A stretch of DNA of 64,000 nt, taken from positions 1,273,001 to 1,337,000 of the forward strand of contig NZ_JAZHRR010000001.1 of assembly GCF_036924515.1 (NCBI RefSeq). The letters are read 5' to 3'. Under the pieces are notes generated by a model. The model had not been told where the DNA came from, made no database searches, and saw only the letters and a program-made list of their open reading frames with translations. Origin of the DNA: Bradyrhizobium sp. AZCC 1610. GTDB lineage: Bacteria > Pseudomonadota > Alphaproteobacteria > Rhizobiales > Xanthobacteraceae. Below, in pieces: positions 59,388-64,000 of this stretch; the stretch's first letter is position 1; each line of letters opens with the position of its first letter. The position numbers were made by a program, and so were the translations under genes.

Positions 59388-59731
59388 TCCCACTTCCGCA
59401 GGGGGTGCGGGTCTGGCTCGCGACCGGCCACACCGATATGAGGAAGGGGTTTGCGAGCCTGTCGTTGCTGGTGCAGGAGGTGCTGCGGCGCGATCCGCTG
59501 AGCGGTCATCTGTTCTGCTTCCGGGGACGTCGGGGCGATCTGTTGAAGGTGATCTGGCACGACGGCCAAGGCGCGTGCCTGTTCACGAAGCGGCTGGAGC
59601 GAGGCCGCTTTTTGTGGCCGAGCGTGGCGGACGGCGCGATAACGATCTCTCCGGCGCAGCTCGGCTATCTGCTGTCGGGGATCGATTGGCGCCATCCGCA
59701 GGAAAGTTGGCGTCCGACGTCGGTGGGATGA
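59384..59731 (+). CDS. tnpB: IS66 protein TnpB (copy 2)
   Basis: A 115-residue protein with the family pattern RVWLATGHTDMRKGFASL, then DPLSGHLFCFRGRRGDLLKV and WHDGQGACLFTKRLERG. Full length. Coupled to tnpA by an ATGA overlap. Confidence 0.93.
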   Translation: MIPLPQGVRVWLATGHTDMRKGFASLSLLVQEVLRRDPLSGHLFCFRGRRGDLLKVIWHDGQGACLFTKRLERGRFLWPSVADGAITISPAQLGYLLSGIDWRHPQESWRPTSVG

Positions 59732-59775
59732 TGGATTTGGCTTGCAGGCGATGATGGATGTGATTCCATCGCCTT

Positions 59776-61443
59776 GTGAAACCCGCGTCTGAATCGCTTC
59801 CGTCCGATCTTGCTGCCGCCCACGCGATGATCCTCGCGGAGCGCGCCGCGCGAGTGGAAGCGGAAGCTGTTGCGGCGGGCGCCAAAGCCGAGGCGGCCAC
59901 CGCTCAGGCGGACCTCTCCAGCCATGAAGCGCTGATCGCCCATCTGAAACTCCAGATCGAGAAGCTGCGGCGCGAACTCTACGGCAGCCGCTCGGAACGC
60001 ACGGCGCGGCTTCTCGAACAGATGGAACTGCAACTGGAAGACCTGGAGGCCGCCGCAACCGAGGATGAACTGGCAGCGGAGAAAGCGGCGGCGCGAACGG
60101 AGACGGTCAAGTCGTTCGAGCGCAGGCGACCTTCGCGCAAACCCTTTCCCGAGCATTTGCCGCGTGAGCGCGTGGTGATTGCTGCGCCCGAGAATTGTCC
60201 CTGCTGCGGCTCGGCGAAGCTGTCGAAGCTCGGCGAGGACGTCACTGAGACGCTGGAGGTCGTTCCCAGGTCCTGGAAGGTGATCCAGACGGTGCGGGAG
60301 AGATTCTCCTGCCGGAGCTGCGAGACGATCGCGCAGCCACCGGCACCGTTCCATGTGACGCCGCGCGGCTTCGCTGGGCCGAACCTTCTGGCCATGATCC
60401 TGTTCGAGAAGTTCGGCCAGCACCAGCCGCTGAACCGGCAGAGCGAGCGATATGCCCGCGAGGGGATCGATCTGAGCGTATCGACACTGGCCGACCAGGT
60501 GGGCGCCTGCACGACGGTGCTGCAGCCACTCCACGCGCTGATCGAGGCCCATGTCCTGGCCGCGGAACGGTTGCACGGTGACGACACCACGATCCCGATC
60601 CTGGCGAAGGGCAAGACGGTCAAGGGGCACATCTGGACCTACGTCCGTGACGATCGTTCCTTCGGCAGTCGGGCACCGCCGGCGGCGCTGTATTACGCCT
60701 CGCGCGACCGACGGCACGAACATCCCGTCCGGCATCTTCGCGACTTCGCCGGCATTCTGCAGGCCGACGCTTATGACGGGTACAACGAGCTTTACGCGGC
60801 GTTCCGCTTGCCGGGGCCGATCACATCGGCGCTGTGTTGGGCGCACGCAAGGCGGCAGTTCTTCGAGTTGGCTGATATTGCCGCCAATGCCCGGCGTGGC
60901 AAGAAGGCAGCCGCGATCTCGCCTGTCGCGCTGGAGGCCGTCAGGCGCATCGATATGCTGTTTGATATCGAGCGCGGCATCAATGGCCTTGTCGCTGACG
61001 AGCGGCGGCGCGTCCGCAAGGAGCAGAGCGCCCCTCTTGTGACGGCCCTGGAAGCCTGGCTGCGGGAGGAGCGTGCCCGCCTGTCGCGCTCGGCCTCCGT
61101 TGTCGAGCCGATCGACTACATGCTCAAGCGTTGGGACCGGTTTGCGCGATTCATCGACGACGGCCGGATCTGCCTCACCAACAACGCGGCCGAACGCGCG
61201 CTGCGCGGCTTTGCTCTGGGACGCAAATCCTGGCTGTTCGCCGGCTCCGAACGCGGTGCCGATCGTGCCGCTGCCATGGCCACGCTAATCATGACGGCGA
61301 AGCTCAACGATATCGATCCGCTGGCCTGGCTTGCCGACGTACTCGGCCGCATCGCCGGCATCCCGCAGGGGCGGCTCCATGAGCTGCTGCCCTGGGAATG
61401 GAAACGCACGGCGTCAAATCCCGCCGCCGCTCAGGCAGCCTAA
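59776..61443 (+). CDS. tnpC: IS66 transposase TnpC (copy 2)
   Basis: A 555-residue DDE transposase from a GTG at 59776. N-terminal Ala-rich coiled coil, then LRRELYGSRSERTARLLEQM. The zinc-finger-like pairs are CPCC and CRSC (about 142-185). The catalytic block has LHGDDTTIPILAKG, ILQADAYDGYNEL and ICLTNNAAERALRG, and the end is HELLPWEWKR. Intact length, so transposition ability is plausible. Confidence 0.93.
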   Translation: MKPASESLPSDLAAAHAMILAERAARVEAEAVAAGAKAEAATAQADLSSHEALIAHLKLQIEKLRRELYGSRSERTARLLEQMELQLEDLEAAATEDELAAEKAAARTETVKSFERRRPSRKPFPEHLPRERVVIAAPENCPCCGSAKLSKLGEDVTETLEVVPRSWKVIQTVRERFSCRSCETIAQPPAPFHVTPRGFAGPNLLAMILFEKFGQHQPLNRQSERYAREGIDLSVSTLADQVGACTTVLQPLHALIEAHVLAAERLHGDDTTIPILAKGKTVKGHIWTYVRDDRSFGSRAPPAALYYASRDRRHEHPVRHLRDFAGILQADAYDGYNELYAAFRLPGPITSALCWAHARRQFFELADIAANARRGKKAAAISPVALEAVRRIDMLFDIERGINGLVADERRRVRKEQSAPLVTALEAWLREERARLSRSASVVEPIDYMLKRWDRFARFIDDGRICLTNNAAERALRGFALGRKSWLFAGSERGADRAAAMATLIMTAKLNDIDPLAWLADVLGRIAGIPQGRLHELLPWEWKRTASNPAAAQAA

Positions 61444-61544
61444 CTATCACGTCGGGTCAAAACGGCATCGACGGGCTGCGCGATCTTCTGGCGTGGAATT
61501 GGAGTGTCGCACCCGAACGAACTGGGATGGCGGCATGATGCGCA

Positions 61545-61982
61545 TCATCGCAGGCTGGCCGGCTCGACTGCGGTCTCGGCGTCCGCAGTATCGGCGTGGA
61601 TAGCCTCCCGGATCAGCCGCTCCGTCGTCTGCTCGAAATAGAGCCAGAGGTCCGTGTGCAGGTCAGAAAACTGCCGCCACACCACGGTGTCGAAAAAGCG
61701 GCGCGGTGCCCTGACCATGATCGTCGTCGAGCGCTGCCGCGGATATCGGAACGGCCGAATGCCATAACGCCGGCACAAGGCGATGAACAATCGGACCGAC
61801 CATTGGTCCGGCAAGCTGAACTTCATCTCGACGGCGGGATCGCGGCGGCAGGCCTCCTCGAGCTTGGCCTTCAGCCGCTCTGCCGCGGCTTCGGCGGCAT
61901 CACGTTCTCCCGCAGTGGTCGCGCCGAAATATAGCGCTTCCACCTTCTTTAGCCGCTCCCGAAGCTGCTCTTCGATCAGCAT
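61545..61982 (-). CDS. IS66-associated passenger protein, unknown function
   Basis: A 145-residue soluble protein read against the transposase genes. AAGGAG lies eight bases before the ATG at 61982; an in-frame ATG at 62012 would add ten residues. A helical first part (LRERLKKVEALYFGATTAGE, AERLKAKLEEACRR) is followed by an alpha/beta part with LPDQWSVRLFIALCRRYGIR and TTIMVRAPRRFF, and a helical end. I have seen similar proteins beside IS66 genes in alphaproteobacteria, from memory. It may be carried by the element. No enzymatic motif is visible. Confidence 0.68.
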   Translation of the reverse strand: MLIEEQLRERLKKVEALYFGATTAGERDAAEAAAERLKAKLEEACRRDPAVEMKFSLPDQWSVRLFIALCRRYGIRPFRYPRQRSTTIMVRAPRRFFDTVVWRQFSDLHTDLWLYFEQTTERLIREAIHADTADAETAVEPASLR

Positions 61983-62292
61983 AACCTCGCTCCTTGATAG
62001 AAACGAGGCCATCGCACGAACCGGCCGTCAATCGCGGAAAATACGCCGTCCACACATCATTGCACGGCCGGCCTGGAGTTCGGACCAGAGTCTCCCGCGG
62101 CCTTGGGCGGATGCTTACGGTAGCAGTGGACGATCGGTGAAGCTGGTCGGGCCGCGTGGCTGATTGTCCGCTGCGGTGAGATGGGCGGTCGGCCGTGCAG
62201 TAGGGTATTTCAGCGGCGGATGAGGTGATGAGGTCGCCAAATATTCTACTCGGAGACCCAGTTGTCGTTGAGCACGCGGTGAGGTTCGGGGC

Positions 62293-63132
62293 CTAAAGTC
62301 CGTAGGAATTACGAGCGGGGCCTGGAATTTCTCGATTGGCAGAGACGGCGATGTAGTCGTGCGCGCGCTTGTTTTCCGTCAGTGTAAGGGACACAAGAGA
62401 TTTTTCGATCCCGAATGTCTTGTATCCGATTTGCGTTAGCATCGCGCTGATTTGTGGAGCATCATGGGCCGAATCCTCAAACAAAATTGCCCGAGGATGC
62501 AACCGATCGAAATGCGAAAGACACGACTCTATGATCGTTTTTTCGTGTCCTTCTGCATCAATCTTAACTAGGTCGATTCTCGAAGTCGAAGCGTGGGCGA
62601 ACAGCCGGTCGGCCGATTGCGTCTGAATACGGATGGCGTCTTGACCGCCGGTGGCGACTATTCGGCCGGCGCCGCTGTTTGCTTTGTTGGTTTGAAACCA
62701 TACTTCGCCGTCCGTGTCCGACAGAGCGCATGGGACGATAGTTGATCGGTCGGGAGGCAGGTTAGCGCGCAAGAGCTTAAGGACGCCCTCTTGAGGCTCC
62801 ACGGCAATCGCTCTCGATCCTTGTACGTTCTTCAAAAAGCAAGCGCTCACATACCCGATGTTGGCCCCGACATCGAGTAAAACATCGTTCGGTTGTGAGA
62901 AATTGCAGAGGATCTCGATAATAGAGCGGTCGAATTCTCCGGTCAGGTAAATGTGCCGTCCAATCAATTCGTTTGGATTGACGGTCATCGCGAAGCCATC
63001 CGTAGTCTGCACGGTAGCCTCGTTTGTACGAAAATGCAGTCCACTAAAAAACTTGTCGACGATACGACCTGCACCGCGCGGAAACGGCCAGGGGCGCAGC
63101 AACATTTGCGGAACAAGATGTTCTTTGTTCAA
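62293..63132 (-). CDS. FkbM-family methyltransferase
   Basis: A 279-residue protein. SAM motif I is VLLDVGANIGYVSACF (about 84-99), then AIAVEPQEGVLKLLRANL. The marker VKIDAEGHEKTIIE (about 189-202) and AILFEDS follow, the standard FkbM order. The start is a TTG at 63132 with GGAGG nine bases upstream. It probably methylates a surface-polysaccharide sugar, in line with the family 2 glycosyltransferase upstream on the same strand. Confidence 0.87.
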   Translation of the reverse strand: MNKEHLVPQMLLRPWPFPRGAGRIVDKFFSGLHFRTNEATVQTTDGFAMTVNPNELIGRHIYLTGEFDRSIIEILCNFSQPNDVLLDVGANIGYVSACFLKNVQGSRAIAVEPQEGVLKLLRANLPPDRSTIVPCALSDTDGEVWFQTNKANSGAGRIVATGGQDAIRIQTQSADRLFAHASTSRIDLVKIDAEGHEKTIIESCLSHFDRLHPRAILFEDSAHDAPQISAMLTQIGYKTFGIEKSLVSLTLTENKRAHDYIAVSANREIPGPARNSYGL

Positions 63133-63223
63133 CGGTCAACACCTCCAAAACTGCAAACTACTCGACGTTGCCGCCCCCGCCAATACCCACAGGATGTTTC
63201 TCGCGCGGGCGAAATCTATTTTC

Positions 63224-64000
63224 TCATTTATACTCGATGATTTTAGGCTGCCCGCCATGAAGATGATCACGATAGAATTTGAGCGCCCCGACCAATTCGG
63301 GGAAACGAGCCGCGACCTGGAAAGATGAAAGCTTGATTCGATCGTCGAATTTTCCCGGATTTTTCATCGCAAGGCGGCAAAGCTGCACGGGAAAGATCAA
63401 CCAAGCCATCAATCCCATCGGATAGAAAACGACTGCTGATACGACGCAGGCTACGGGCACGGCGAAGCCCCATACGAGCGCGCGGCACGATTCTCGTACC
63501 CCAAAGCGTTCCGGCAACGCTCCATGCAGATAGGCGCCTTGTGCGAATGCATATCCGGCTCTCGAAGACCGCTTCCACCATTGTGAAAAATGCAGCATTG
63601 CAGCGTCGTGCAGAGCCATCTCGTCGGTGAGCCGCCAGAGCCGCCAGTTCGCCTGACGAAGCCGAACGGACAACTCTTCTTCTTCGCCGGCAATCACGTC
63701 TTCCCGATATCCGCCCACGCCCTTCAGCGCCTCGGCGCGGATCATCACGTTGCCGGCAAAGGCGCGTACCTCGCCGGCGGGGCGGTCCCACTCTTTGTCG
63801 CACAGCCAGTTGTAGACCGATCGATCGGGATGTCGCTCGCGGAGCCTGCCGCATACGGCGGCGGCATCCGCCTGGCAATCGAGAAAGGCGACGGCGGCCT
63901 TAGGCCATCCGCTCGCAAGCTCGCAGTCGCCGTCCACGAACTGGACGTAAGGCACATCGGGGATGATCGTCAGCAGGCGGGCAAAACCGGCATTGCGGGC
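63224..64000 (-). CDS. Glycosyltransferase family 2, 3'-terminal part of the gene
   Basis: The frame is open to the window edge, so the N-terminus is missing. Visible are ARNAGFARLL, the metal-binding VQFVDGDCEL (D-x-D), FAGNVMIRAEALKGVGGYRE and the DVIAGEEEELSVRLRQ base motif with the E-E-E-L pattern. The C-terminal part has two membrane helices (around VPVACVVSAVVFYPMGLMAW) that may anchor the enzyme. Likely an exopolysaccharide transferase, separated from the FkbM gene by 91 bases in the same direction. Confidence 0.86.
   Translation of the reverse strand, partial: ARNAGFARLLTIIPDVPYVQFVDGDCELASGWPKAAVAFLDCQADAAAVCGRLRERHPDRSVYNWLCDKEWDRPAGEVRAFAGNVMIRAEALKGVGGYREDVIAGEEEELSVRLRQANWRLWRLTDEMALHDAAMLHFSQWWKRSSRAGYAFAQGAYLHGALPERFGVRESCRALVWGFAVPVACVVSAVVFYPMGLMAWLIFPVQLCRLAMKNPGKFDDRIKLSSFQVAARFPELVGALKFYRDHLHGGQPKIIEYK

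Larger units (their letters stand above)
58938..61443 (+). mobile_element. IS66-family insertion sequence (copy 2), core region
   Basis: Holds intact tnpA, tnpB and tnpC of a different IS66 subgroup from copy 1, since the proteins differ throughout. Terminal repeats and target duplications could not be found, so the coordinates give only the coding core. On the right the element may extend past an opposite-strand gene (61545-61982); a GCTTAC at about 62114 looks like an IS66-type right end, but no matching left end was seen. Confidence 0.75.

Noticed and set aside
59665..60846. A 393-codon minus-strand frame
   Set aside because: Antisense to the second IS66 transposase gene; composition is Arg/Gly/Gln-rich without motifs.

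Overview
The window looks like chromosomal DNA from a Bradyrhizobium-type alphaproteobacterium (Nitrobacteraceae). The grounds are mostly GC-rich codon use, proteins with the alphaproteobacterial PEP-CTERM tail (PEPSTWAM), a rhizobial NodZ-like fucosyltransferase homologue, several small proteins of a kind I associate with this group, and IS66-family elements. No rRNA, tRNA or CRISPR array was seen. This assignment comes from reading protein motifs, not from a database search.

Layout. 1-7.0 kb: the start of a UDP-GlcNAc 2-epimerase gene, a PEP-CTERM protein, a membrane cyclase homologue with altered catalytic residues, small conserved proteins, and a polyprenyl-phosphate sugar-1-phosphate transferase that would start exopolysaccharide repeat-unit assembly. 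7.2-12.3 kb: an H-NS-type protein behind two palindromes, a cysteine-rich secreted peptide, a four-gene CDP-deoxysugar operon on the minus strand, and tiny genes. 12.6-27.4 kb and 38.1 kb: a type II secretion system in pieces. These are gspD plus a lipoprotein, gspK inverted, gspE-F-H-I-J-L-M-C-O in one run, and gspG about 11 kb away. A 15.4-18.5 kb patch between gspD and gspK holds a ParA-like ATPase, an overlapping partner gene, decayed transporter-gene ends and dispersed repeats.

27.5-43.8 kb: more PEP-CTERM proteins, a VanZ-like protein, a family 2 glycosyltransferase, an acyltransferase, an RND pump, and a complete IS66 element (40402-42881) with perfect 8-bp target duplications. That element sits inside the 3' end of what looks like an IS481-type transposase remnant. 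44-58.5 kb: a visibly more A/T-rich polysaccharide block. It holds a decayed glycosyltransferase, FkbM methyltransferases, a GT25, a Wzy/ligase-like protein, a Wzx flippase, a GT4, a Tat-exported glycosidase-like protein, a GMC oxidoreductase with a small Tat-type partner, and a NodZ-like protein. 58.9-62.0 kb: a second IS66-type element with a hairpin over its first start codon and an opposite-strand passenger gene. The window ends in an FkbM methyltransferase and a family 2 glycosyltransferase that runs off the edge.

How it may fit together (inference): nucleotide sugars (GlcNAc/ManNAc, CDP-6-deoxyhexose) feed a Wzx/Wzy exopolysaccharide pathway. Methyl-, acyl- and fucosyl-type enzymes decorate the product. 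PEP-CTERM proteins and the type II system supply surface or secreted proteins that go with it. No exosortase gene is visible here.
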